The notes under the pieces: model-generated
What the model saw: only the letters and a program-made list of their open reading frames with translations
Told to the model about the DNA's origin: nothing
Databases searched by the model: none
Origin: CALMEH01 sp964548225
GTDB lineage: Bacteria; Acidobacteriota; Blastocatellia; Pyrinomonadales; Pyrinomonadaceae
DNA: 11,744 bases
Direction of reading: 5' to 3'
Assembly (NCBI GenBank): GCA_964548225.1
Contig: CAZJQP010000116.1
Location: 1 to 11,744 of the forward strand
Program-made: the position numbers and the translations under genes
Shown here: in pieces, positions 1-7,203 of the stretch
How positions within the stretch are numbered: position 1 is the stretch's first letter
Layout: each line of letters begins with the position of its first letter

Positions 1-436
1 GAGCGGCACAATCTCGCTTTTGGCAACTAATGGAAATATCGTTGTTTATAATGCGAGTTCGAGCGAAATCGGCGATATTTTAAAGGCGAAAACCATCAAT
101 GGAGCAATTACTTTGCAGGAAGTCGAACATCGTCAAATTGATGTCAATTCAATTTCCGGCTCAATAAAATTTATGGGCGAAATCTTAAGCGGCGGACAAT
201 ACAGCTTCGGCACACAAAGCGGCGCGATTTTACTTTCGATTCCCGAAAACTCTTCCTGCAAAATCAATGCTTTTTGGCAATCGGGCGATTTTAATTCGTT
301 GATGCCAATGCAAAACATCAAAAAAACATCGGTTTCCGGCGTGCAAAATCTTACGGGACAAGTCGGCGAGGGCGAAGCTACAATTAATCTGACGACTTAC
401 AGCGGCAGAATACTTATCAAAAAAGTGGATAAGTAA
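1..436 (+). CDS. DUF4097-like beta-repeat protein, 3' end only
   Basis: This is the C-terminal part of a gene that begins before the window. The frame is open from base 2 and reads SGTISLLATNGNIV, so the TTG at 20 is not a real start. About 144 residues are visible, ending at TAA 434-436. The chain is a series of short beta-strand repeats with alternating Gly/Ser turns (NGAITL, SGSIKF, SGAILLSI, SGDFNS, SGRILIKK), the look of the DUF4097 / 'adhesin-like' beta-solenoid family. Such proteins are usually exported and many are of unknown role; nothing catalytic is visible. The N-terminus, where a signal peptide or membrane segment would be, is missing. The downstream VWA protein (2914-5802) has a similar beta-repeat stretch at its N-terminus, which hints at a shared envelope theme. 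The family call is fairly safe; the function is unknown. Confidence 0.7.
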   Translation, partial: SGTISLLATNGNIVVYNASSSEIGDILKAKTINGAITLQEVEHRQIDVNSISGSIKFMGEILSGGQYSFGTQSGAILLSIPENSSCKINAFWQSGDFNSLMPMQNIKKTSVSGVQNLTGQVGEGEATINLTTYSGRILIKKVDK

Positions 437-530
437 AGTGAAAAGGTAAAAAGGTGAAAAAGTGAAAAGGCGGATTGAATCCAAATTCGCCAAACTTTTT
501 CACCTTTTCACTTTTTCACTTTTTCACTTT
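435..530. repeat. Inverted pair of 8-bp tandem arrays (4 units per arm)
   Basis: The left arm (about 438-469) is four octamers of the type GTGAAAAG/GTAAAAAG. The right arm (about 496-527) is four octamers of the type TTTTTCAC/CTTTTCAC. The arms are reverse complements with a few mismatches, and the loop holds GGCG (469-472) opposite CGCC (488-491). The whole can fold into a long A/T-rich hairpin just after the stop codon of the preceding gene, so it may end that transcript. Its right edge also carries a promoter-like -10. An ORF read through it from a GTG at 462 only yields a low-complexity Phe/Lys/His peptide. Confidence 0.8.
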
Positions 531-535
531 ATAAT
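506..535 (+). promoter_or_regulatory. Putative sigma70-type promoter for the kinase gene
   Basis: A perfect TATAAT lies at 530-535, formed by the last base of the octamer array and the following ATAAT. TTTCAC at 506-511, inside the array, is a weak -35 match with an 18-base spacer. Transcription would start near 542, giving a 5' leader of only about 15 bases before the ATG at 558. The -10 is clear and the -35 is poor, so this is a moderate call. Confidence 0.5.
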
Positions 536-557
536 CGTATTGAATTTTGGCGGAAAT

Positions 558-2780
558 ATGGAATTCGTAAATTTTGTCGGACAGACGCTTGACGGAAAAT
601 ATAAAATCGAACGCGAAATCGGGCGCGGCGGAATGGGAACAGTTTATTTGGCGACGCACGTCGGCACGGAACGTCCGGTTGCGCTGAAAATTATTGCGCC
701 CCAATATATGCAGAGAGCGGAATTTGTCGAGCGTTTTCGCCGTGAAGCTCGCGCCGCCGGAAGACTTCGACATCCGAATGTTGTGGATGTAACGGATTTC
801 GGTTTTTCCGAAAGCAAGCAAGGAAAAGTTGCTTATCTCGTAATGGAATACCTTGACGGCGTAACGCTTGGCGAGGTTTTGGAAGAAGAAAAAAAACTAC
901 CGCTCGGTTGGTCGCTCGATATTTTGGAACAGGTTTGTTCTGCCGTCAATGAAGCGCACGCGCAAGGCATTATTCACCGCGATTTAAAGCCTGATAATAT
1001 TTGGCTCGAACCGAATCAGCGTGGCGGTTACACTGTAAAAGTTTTGGATTTCGGCATTGCCAAACTCGAAGAAAATATGTCGGAAACGATGGAAGCGATT
1101 CATATTTCAAACTTGCCTTCTTTACCGACAACGAGCAATTTTCAGCAAAAGACAATCGGCAGTGAAACGCAGACAAATACGATTATCGAAAATAAATCGG
1201 CAACGGTCATCAGCGAAGCCGGAACAATTTTGCAGGAAAATCCGAAAAGCGAAGCCGGAACGATTTTGCAAACGAGCGAATCGGAAGACCAAACTGCGAT
1301 TTTTGCGGAAGATGACAACAAAACTGTTTCGATTGAAGAAAATTTCAAAACAAAATTGATGTCGGCGCAGATTGAAACGGCAAATTCTCCACTCGACACA
1401 CCAACGACGAAAGATTTAACACGAGTCGGCGCAGTTCTCGGAACGCCGCTTTATATGTCGCCCGAACAATGTCGCGGCGAAAAATTGGAAAAAAGTTCCG
1501 ATATTTACAGTTTGGGTGTAATTGCTTATCAGATGCTTTCTGGCGATACACCTTTTACAGGCGATTTCAAAACCGTAATGCACGCGCACAAAGAAATTTT
1601 GCCGCCACCTTTGATAGTCAAAAAAGTTCCGCGAAGCGTGAGAAAAGTTATTCATTCGGCTTTGGAGAAGGAAATCTCGCAACGACCGCCGACCGCCGAG
1701 GCATTTGCCAGCCAATTGCGTTCGCAGTCGGAAGGAATCGTTACGCTTTTGCGCCGCTCTTTGGTAATTTACAGCGAGCATTTACCGAAGTTTTTAGGTT
1801 TGGCGACATTACTTTCTTTGCCCTATATTTTGCTGACTTTTTTGCTGATTACTTTGAGTTTTCTGCGCGTCAGCGGCACAATTTCAGAGGATTGGGGCGG
1901 AGCTTTGATTGGCGTAACAATAGTTTTATTAGGAGTCGTTACAGCATTTTGCACTTATTTGATTGTTGGTGCAGTAACTTTGGTTGTTACACAATTTTTG
2001 GCAGTTCCTCTTCGTCCGATAAAATTGCGTCCGGCTTTGCACGAAGCGAAAAAGAAATGGAAAGCACTTGTCGGAACAGGCATTTTAAGCACGATTTTGA
2101 CGTTTGTTATCGGCGGTTTGACCTGTGGTATAGGTTTTTTGGTAACGTCTGTTTTTTGGACACTTTCTTCTTCAATCGTGATGATGGAAAATCTGAGCGG
2201 CTGGAAGGCTTTGAAGCGTTCGCAGAAACTTGTTTGGCGTTCCATCTGGACGGCGATTGCGGCAGTTTTTTTGATGTTTCTGATACCGGCATTAATTTCC
2301 GGGTTCATCTCGTATGTCGTTAATGTTTCGGATAAAGCATTTTTCCCGAAACCACCTGAAAATGTTGCAGCAGTTACTCAAACGCAAGCGGTGGAAAAAG
2401 TCGAAGTCGAAGCGGGCAAAGTTAATGTTCAAAAAAACGACGGCGGTATTGATATAAATTTCGGCAACGGACGAAAAGAGAGCTTAAAATTTAAAGAACA
2501 AGATATGCAAACGCGCGTAAAAAAGACATTTATGGAGTCGCTGATTCAAATATTTTGGCTTCCGATGCATATTTTTGTCGTTTCTTTTACATCTATAATT
2601 TTAGCTCTGCTTTATCTGAAAACCAGACAAGCCGGCGGGGAATCAATGAACGATTTACTTGAAAAATTTGAAGATGCCGAAAGTCCGCGCTCGAATTGGC
2701 AAAAACGGGTTCGGGAACGCCTGCTTCAATCAGGCAGAATCACGAGTCGTGCATCAAAAAGTTCAGAGTCCACGCTTTAG
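558..2780 (+). CDS. Membrane-anchored Ser/Thr protein kinase with activation-segment insertion
   Basis: Hanks-type kinase of about 740 residues that should phosphorylate proteins on Ser/Thr at the inner membrane. Visible motifs are the glycine loop IGRGGMG (21-27), the ATP-anchoring Lys44 in VALKI, HRDLKPDN (140-147, catalytic Asp142), DFG (164-166), GTPLYMSPE (295-303) and DIYSLGVIAYQML. Between DFG and SPE lie about 135 residues, far more than the usual 20-30. The extra stretch is Thr/Ser/Glu-rich and contains SEAGTILQ twice. After the kinase fold come several hydrophobic segments (about 412-435, 448-482, 503-541, 560-590 and 675-700), broken by a soluble acidic/basic loop around 600-670. 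This polytopic part replaces the common PASTA or TPR sensor. ATG 558 is chosen over GTG 462 because VGQTLDGKYKI follows directly, as in related kinases, and the upstream extension is repeat-derived. The TAG stop lies inside the next repeat element. Confidence 0.9.
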   Translation: MEFVNFVGQTLDGKYKIEREIGRGGMGTVYLATHVGTERPVALKIIAPQYMQRAEFVERFRREARAAGRLRHPNVVDVTDFGFSESKQGKVAYLVMEYLDGVTLGEVLEEEKKLPLGWSLDILEQVCSAVNEAHAQGIIHRDLKPDNIWLEPNQRGGYTVKVLDFGIAKLEENMSETMEAIHISNLPSLPTTSNFQQKTIGSETQTNTIIENKSATVISEAGTILQENPKSEAGTILQTSESEDQTAIFAEDDNKTVSIEENFKTKLMSAQIETANSPLDTPTTKDLTRVGAVLGTPLYMSPEQCRGEKLEKSSDIYSLGVIAYQMLSGDTPFTGDFKTVMHAHKEILPPPLIVKKVPRSVRKVIHSALEKEISQRPPTAEAFASQLRSQSEGIVTLLRRSLVIYSEHLPKFLGLATLLSLPYILLTFLLITLSFLRVSGTISEDWGGALIGVTIVLLGVVTAFCTYLIVGAVTLVVTQFLAVPLRPIKLRPALHEAKKKWKALVGTGILSTILTFVIGGLTCGIGFLVTSVFWTLSSSIVMMENLSGWKALKRSQKLVWRSIWTAIAAVFLMFLIPALISGFISYVVNVSDKAFFPKPPENVAAVTQTQAVEKVEVEAGKVNVQKNDGGIDINFGNGRKESLKFKEQDMQTRVKKTFMESLIQIFWLPMHIFVVSFTSIILALLYLKTRQAGGESMNDLLEKFEDAESPRSNWQKRVRERLLQSGRITSRASKSSESTL

Positions 2781-2902
2781 CGTGCAAAACTGAGAGCGAA
2801 GCAGAGCGGTTTTCGACTTCGATGAAAATTCAAGTTTATTAACAAAGCGCAACTGCATTGCTTAGCTTGCAGTTGTGGCAAACTAAAGTTTGGACTCTGA
2901 AC
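2761..2902. repeat. 142-bp MITE/REP-like palindromic element
   Basis: The ends are a 12-bp perfect inverted repeat, GTTCAGAGTCCA (2761-2772) and TGGACTCTGAAC (2891-2902). Overlapping each end is a perfect 14-base hairpin with different sequence: CACGCTTTAGCGTG (2771-2784) and CAAACTAAAGTTTG (2879-2892). A third palindrome in the middle pairs CAACTGCA (2850-2857) with TGCAGTTG (2868-2875). No open reading frame and no clear target duplication are seen. The left end overlaps the last codons and stop of the kinase gene, so those codons (Ser-Ser-Glu-Ser-Thr-Leu-stop) come from the element. The right end stops 11 bases before the next ATG. It could be a mobile non-autonomous repeat, an RNA-folding element or a terminator. 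Confidence 0.75.
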
Positions 2903-2913
2903 TCTAAACGGTT

Positions 2914-5802
2914 ATGAAAATTTTCGCGCTCATATTTACAATTTTTTTGACGTTTTTCGCAGTTCGTGCCGAAACGGTCGAGCGCGAATTTGCTTATCAA
3001 AAAGGCACAACGGTCGAGATTAAAAATCTTTACGGGCGCGTTTTTGTTTTAACTGATGAAAAGCTCGAAAACAAAGCTGTTTTTCAAATAAATTCCGATA
3101 AAAAACTGTCTTCAACCGAAATAAAAACAGCTAACGCAAAAGGCATAAATCTCGAAATCTCACCGCAAGACGCAAAAAATCGAGTTGATCTAACAATAAA
3201 ATTACCGCTTCGTGCTCGTGTTCACATCACGACAAATGAAGGCGAAGTCCGCATTTCAGGCGATTTTGAAGCGGCGGAAGTTTTTACCGAAACCGGAACA
3301 ATCGCCGCGCAAGTTCCGCTTGAAGATTTGAAATATAATTTTCTCTGGACGGCTTCGCGCCCACGAGTTTTGAGCGATCCGAAGATTGAAGAAATCAAAG
3401 AAAAATCGGCAGGGAAGTTTCAAGTAAAAGGGAAAATCAGTCAGCCGTCAGCAGAAGAAGAAGCAAAAACTGAAGACCAAAAACCGAAAACCATTGAATT
3501 AAATTTGACGACGGCGCGGGGCATAATTTTGTTGAATGTAAATCCGAATGAAGTGCCGTCGGATTTGCGCGAACGAACGCTGACAAATGCCGCAAAAGCT
3601 ATAATTCGGAGCGGCGATTCTTTGCTGATGGAAGCGATTCGCCGTGCAAGCCCGAAATCTTTCGGCGATTACGCGGCGACGCTGCCGCCGATAAAACGCA
3701 CACCGAATTTAACAATTGGCGAAAAGCCGCAAGAATTGCCGAAAGGTAATCTGAAAAAGGTTTTAGTCAAAGTTACGGACTTGAATAATCGAGCGGTTGC
3801 AGATTTGAAATTAGCGGATTTTGAAGTTTCCGAATCGGGAAAAGAACGCGAAATCGTTTCAGTCGTGCCGACAACTGCGCCGTTTAATTTGGTTTTGCTG
3901 TTGGACGTTTCGGGAAGCGTTGAAAATTACGTTGATTTTATCCGTAAAGCGGCTCGTGATTTTGTTAATACCGCAGGTGCAAACGACAAAATCGCCATCA
4001 TAATTTTTAACGAAGATGTTAAAACCCTCGCCACTTTTACAACTAACAAAGGCAAATTATCGGAGAGTTTAGACACTTTTGATGCAGGCGGAAGCACGGC
4101 TTATTATGATGCACTGGCTTTCACTTTAGTTGATACTTTGCGCCCTTTGCGCGGAGAAAGAACCGCAATTATCGCGCTGACCGATGGCGACGACAATCGT
4201 TCGTTTTTGCCTTTTGATTCACTTTTGGGTTCGATTCAGGAAAGTGGCGCATTGATTTATCCGCTTTATGTGCCGTCGGAATTAATTGCGGCAACGGCAA
4301 ATAATAATCCGAATTCGTCGGTTGATAATCTGCGAACGCGCTATATGGGATTGACTTCGCGGGCGGAGGGCGAAGGCGAAAAACTCGCGCAAATTTCGGG
4401 CGGCGTTTATTATCCGATTCGCCAACTCGGTGATTTGCAAAAGGCTTACGATGATATTGTCATTCAACTTCGCACAGCTTACACAATAACTTTTCGTTCG
4501 GATTTGGTTGAAGAATCGAATAAAACAACTGCTTCGCCGCGTTTGAAAGTCAAGGTTAAACGTCCGAATTCTTTTGTGAAATTGGGTTCAGTTGTTTCGG
4601 TTGATGCGAGTTCGAAAAATTATTTCCCGCAAAGGCGCGAAGAACGCAAAGATGAATTCTTTTACTTTGCAAACTTTACGCCTTTGCGGGAAACGCCAAA
4701 CATTTCCGCCGAAATTGAAAAAATCAATTACAAACAATTCGTCAACGATAATTTAAAGACCTCAAAACTCGAAAATTTCGACATTAATAAATCACAAGGC
4801 GCGTTTTTGATTTCAAATGATAAAGAAACAATTGCCGTCAGCCGTTGGATTTCGCCGAAACGGACGCGCTCGTATCCGTATGAGCGCGTGTATGATACGC
4901 TCGCGCATAATGGGAAAAAAGTTACGATAATTCCGGTTGTGAAAGACGAAGGTTTGGGCGGCGACCGCGATTTTTTGCAATGGGACACGGTTTCGCTTTT
5001 GAGTTTATTGGACGTTCACGTTGTGCTTGCGTATTACAATTCAGCCGAAAAAAACACGAAACGCGCTGACCAAATTACCGCGCAAAAGTTTGATAACAAT
5101 TACATCAACGCACGTCTGAAAGAAATTTTCGATTTCAAAGGCACGGCGCGTGAATGGAACGAACGCGAAGCAAAGCAACTCAAAGCAATTTTTGAAAAAG
5201 CAAAATCTTCTTACGCCGAAATTTCTAAACAAACCGGAACGTATTTGCACGATTCGACCGCGCTTGACGAACTGATAAAATATGCCGAAACTCCGCAGAA
5301 ATTTATCGAATTTTCGCGCAGTAAAGCCGAAAAAGCGCAAGACCGTGAATTTAATACAACTCAGCCAAAAGAAGCACTTTCAACCGACACGAAAGGCAAA
5401 GTTACAATTACAAACGCACTTTTCGGCAAATATTTTTTTACCGTTGACGAAACCAAAATCGAACCGCAAACCGTTTATTTAATCGAAGCCAAACACAGTC
5501 AACGCGCCAAATTTCCATCAAAAAACGACATCAAAGACGGTTTGATAAAAATGATGATTTACACAAATCTCCAAAACGTCCGCGTCGGCGCGAAAAAAAC
5601 AAATTTCAAAGTGCAAATTCGTCTGACTTCAAACCAATTAAAAGGCTCGACAAATTCCGATGCAAAAACCGAAGAAACCGACAAATTTTTTACCGAAAAT
5701 TCGTTTAATTCAACAGACAAAACATTTTTCCAAAAACTTTTCACCGAAGCGCGGGAAAACAAATTCACAATAATTTTAGAACACGCCGAAACAGCCAAAT
5801 AA
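2914..5802 (+). CDS. Secreted VWA protein fused in frame to a restriction-endonuclease-like domain
   Basis: 962 residues. Residues 1-19 are a signal peptide ending VRA. Residues 20-140 are beta-rich and DUF4097-like (VRISGDFEAAEVFTETG). Residues about 285-555 match the 'VWFA-related Acidobacterial' domain, with a complete MIDAS: DVSGS 331-335, Thr395 in GGSTAYYDA and TDGDD 423-427. Residues 570-594 are the translation of a palindromic repeat. From about 600 to 962 the protein changes character: RTRSYPYERVYDTL, VKDEGLGGDRDFLQWDT (676-692) and a PD-(D/E)xK-like site with Asp845 and E858-A-K860 (LIEAKHS), then DIKDGLIKM. I recognise this as a stand-alone type II restriction-nuclease-like family, recalled without a search. 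No methyltransferase is near. The part after the repeat has no ATG upstream of its first motifs; GTG 4576 and TTG 4684 are possible internal starts. TAA abuts the xseA ATG. The VWA call is secure, the nuclease call moderate. Confidence 0.8.
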   Translation: MKIFALIFTIFLTFFAVRAETVEREFAYQKGTTVEIKNLYGRVFVLTDEKLENKAVFQINSDKKLSSTEIKTANAKGINLEISPQDAKNRVDLTIKLPLRARVHITTNEGEVRISGDFEAAEVFTETGTIAAQVPLEDLKYNFLWTASRPRVLSDPKIEEIKEKSAGKFQVKGKISQPSAEEEAKTEDQKPKTIELNLTTARGIILLNVNPNEVPSDLRERTLTNAAKAIIRSGDSLLMEAIRRASPKSFGDYAATLPPIKRTPNLTIGEKPQELPKGNLKKVLVKVTDLNNRAVADLKLADFEVSESGKEREIVSVVPTTAPFNLVLLLDVSGSVENYVDFIRKAARDFVNTAGANDKIAIIIFNEDVKTLATFTTNKGKLSESLDTFDAGGSTAYYDALAFTLVDTLRPLRGERTAIIALTDGDDNRSFLPFDSLLGSIQESGALIYPLYVPSELIAATANNNPNSSVDNLRTRYMGLTSRAEGEGEKLAQISGGVYYPIRQLGDLQKAYDDIVIQLRTAYTITFRSDLVEESNKTTASPRLKVKVKRPNSFVKLGSVVSVDASSKNYFPQRREERKDEFFYFANFTPLRETPNISAEIEKINYKQFVNDNLKTSKLENFDINKSQGAFLISNDKETIAVSRWISPKRTRSYPYERVYDTLAHNGKKVTIIPVVKDEGLGGDRDFLQWDTVSLLSLLDVHVVLAYYNSAEKNTKRADQITAQKFDNNYINARLKEIFDFKGTAREWNEREAKQLKAIFEKAKSSYAEISKQTGTYLHDSTALDELIKYAETPQKFIEFSRSKAEKAQDREFNTTQPKEALSTDTKGKVTITNALFGKYFFTVDETKIEPQTVYLIEAKHSQRAKFPSKNDIKDGLIKMMIYTNLQNVRVGAKKTNFKVQIRLTSNQLKGSTNSDAKTEETDKFFTENSFNSTDKTFFQKLFTEARENKFTIILEHAETAK
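4623..4693. repeat. 71-bp palindromic repeat read in frame inside the VWA-nuclease ORF
   Basis: TTTCCCGCAAAGGCG (4623-4637) pairs perfectly with CGCCTTTGCGGGAAA (4679-4693). The inner arms also pair imperfectly (both have GCAAAG), down to a central GAATTC at 4654-4659. GC-rich CGCAAAGGCGC palindromes of this kind look like intergenic REP-type repeats. Here the reading frame passes through and codes for residues 570-593, a charged then aromatic stretch (PQRREERKDEFFYFANFTPLR). It sits exactly between the VWA domain and the nuclease-like domain. Confidence 0.75.
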
Positions 5803-7185
5803 ATGAAATCTTCGCTTTTACAATCTCTTTTTGACGAAGAAGAACGCCGTCCGTTGAGCGTTTCGGAGTTGAATGAACAAGTTCGAAATGCGCTTGAGCG
5901 GCAATTTTCTTCTGTTTGGATTGAAGCGGAGATTTTGAATTTTGTCGCGGCGAGTTCGGGGCATTGGTATTTTACTTTGCACGACGGCGATTCGCAGTTG
6001 AAGGCGGCGTGTTATATTCGTAATAATCAGCGGATTCGGTTTCAGCCGTTTGATGGTTTGCAGGTTCGTTTGCGCGGGAAATTGAGCGTTTATCAGCCGC
6101 GTGGCGAGTATCAAATTTTAGTCGAATCTTTGCAGCCTGTCGGCGAAGGCGCGTTGAAAGTCGCGTTTGAACAAATCAAGCTAAAGCTAGGCAAAGAAAG
6201 GCTTTTTGATGAAGAATTCAAGCGCGAATTACCGCTTTTGCCGAGGCGTGTCGGCGTGGTAACTTCGCCGAATGGTGCGGCTTTTCACGATATTTTGAAT
6301 GTTTTGTCGAGACGCACGCGAACTGTAAATATCACTCTGATTCCGACTCGTGTGCAAGGCGAAACAGCGGGCGAAGAAATCGAAGCGGCGATAAAATCGG
6401 CGAACGAATTTAGTAAAAAATCATCTGAAAAAATTGATGTTTTAATCGTCGGACGTGGTGGCGGTTCGCGTGAAGATTTGTGGGCGTTTAACGAGGAAAG
6501 AGTGGCGCGGGCAATTTTTGCTTCGGAAATTCCGGTGATTTCGGCGGTCGGACACGAAATTGATTGGACGATTGCCGATTTGGTGGCGGACAGACGCGCA
6601 CCGACACCGAGCGCGGCGGCGGAAATTGTTGCTGAGTCGGAAGAAGGTTTGAAATATTTTATCGCACAACTCAGGCAAGATTTGTTTCAGACTATCAATT
6701 ACCGTTTATTAAATTTGCGTTCGGAAGTTCAAGAATTAGCGTTTTCGCCTGTCTTTACTGAGTTTCCAAATAAATTTAAAGATTGGCAATACGAAATAGA
6801 AGATTTGAAAGATGCAATGCAAACAGTTTTAAGCGAAAAGTTGAAAACTAAAAATCAAAGGCTTGAAATTCTGACAAAACAGCTTTCGCCTTTGAATTTA
6901 GCTTCAAAATTAAACATTCAGAAAACGCAATTTGCGCTATTACATCAGCGGCAAGTTTCAGCGATGAAAGATGTTTTAGATGAAAAAGACGAACAGTTAA
7001 AAATCAAAATGGCTTCGCTCGATGCGCTTTCACCTTTGTCGGTTTTGAATCGTGGTTTTGCGATTGCCGAAAACGACAAAGGCGAAATATTGCGCGATGC
7101 GGCGCAAGTAAAAACGAATGACAACGTGAAAATTCGGCTGGCAAAAGGTAGAATTGAAGCGACAGTTATTTCAAGTAAAAAGTGA
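5803..7185 (+). CDS. xseA: Exodeoxyribonuclease VII large subunit
   Basis: 460 residues, the usual length. With XseB it forms cytosolic exonuclease VII, which degrades single-stranded DNA from both ends to short oligonucleotides and works in repair and recombination. The N-terminal OB-fold (about 17-112; SVSELNEQVRNAL, then SGHWYFTLHD) binds ssDNA. The catalytic domain follows with VTSPNGAAFHDIL (Asp163), GRGGGSREDLWAFNEE (Arg218) and SAVGHEIDWTIADLVADRR (His251, Asp254), the conserved family motifs. Residues about 275-405 are coiled-coil-like, where small subunits bind in known complexes. The SPLSVLNRGFAIA closing motif is present. ATG 5803 follows the preceding TAA with no gap, suggesting translational coupling, since no strong ribosome site is visible. 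The last codons (Ser-Ser-Lys-Lys-stop) overlap two octamers like those at 438-527. Confidence 0.97.
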   Translation: MKSSLLQSLFDEEERRPLSVSELNEQVRNALERQFSSVWIEAEILNFVAASSGHWYFTLHDGDSQLKAACYIRNNQRIRFQPFDGLQVRLRGKLSVYQPRGEYQILVESLQPVGEGALKVAFEQIKLKLGKERLFDEEFKRELPLLPRRVGVVTSPNGAAFHDILNVLSRRTRTVNITLIPTRVQGETAGEEIEAAIKSANEFSKKSSEKIDVLIVGRGGGSREDLWAFNEERVARAIFASEIPVISAVGHEIDWTIADLVADRRAPTPSAAAEIVAESEEGLKYFIAQLRQDLFQTINYRLLNLRSEVQELAFSPVFTEFPNKFKDWQYEIEDLKDAMQTVLSEKLKTKNQRLEILTKQLSPLNLASKLNIQKTQFALLHQRQVSAMKDVLDEKDEQLKIKMASLDALSPLSVLNRGFAIAENDKGEILRDAAQVKTNDNVKIRLAKGRIEATVISSKK

Positions 7186-7189
7186 AAAG
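7175..7189 (+). repeat. Two octamer units at the xseA stop codon
   Basis: GTAAAAAGTGAAAAG at 7175-7189 is the same octamer sequence found in the left arm of the array at 438-469. It spans the TGA stop of xseA (7183-7185). There is no inverted partner nearby. It may be a degenerate copy or simple A-rich coincidence. Confidence 0.35.
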
Positions 7190-7203
7190 TCGCGTGTGAG
7201 ATT

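Noticed and set aside
20..436. Complete small gene starting at TTG 20
   Set aside because: The same frame is open to the window edge with the same beta-repeat pattern, so it is the tail of a longer gene.
438..527. CRISPR array
   Set aside because: The units are 8-bp tandem repeats with no spacers and are arranged as inverted arms.
462..557. Upstream GTG start that would add 32 residues to the kinase
   Set aside because: The added peptide is a translation of the inverted octamer repeat, would overlap the promoter, and related kinases begin near VGQTLDGKYKI.
1469..2323. 284-codon open frame on the plus strand inside the kinase gene
   Set aside because: It overlaps the kinase in another frame, has odd Phe/Arg-rich composition and no recognisable domain.
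2812..2842. Promoter for the VWA gene inside the 142-bp element (TTCGAC ... TATTAA)
   Set aside because: A 19-base spacer and a poor -35; too weak to annotate.
4560..4720. Frameshift or assembly error producing the VWA-nuclease fusion
   Set aside because: No stop or frame change is visible and both halves share one frame; it cannot be excluded without reads, so it is listed as a test under the fusion finding.
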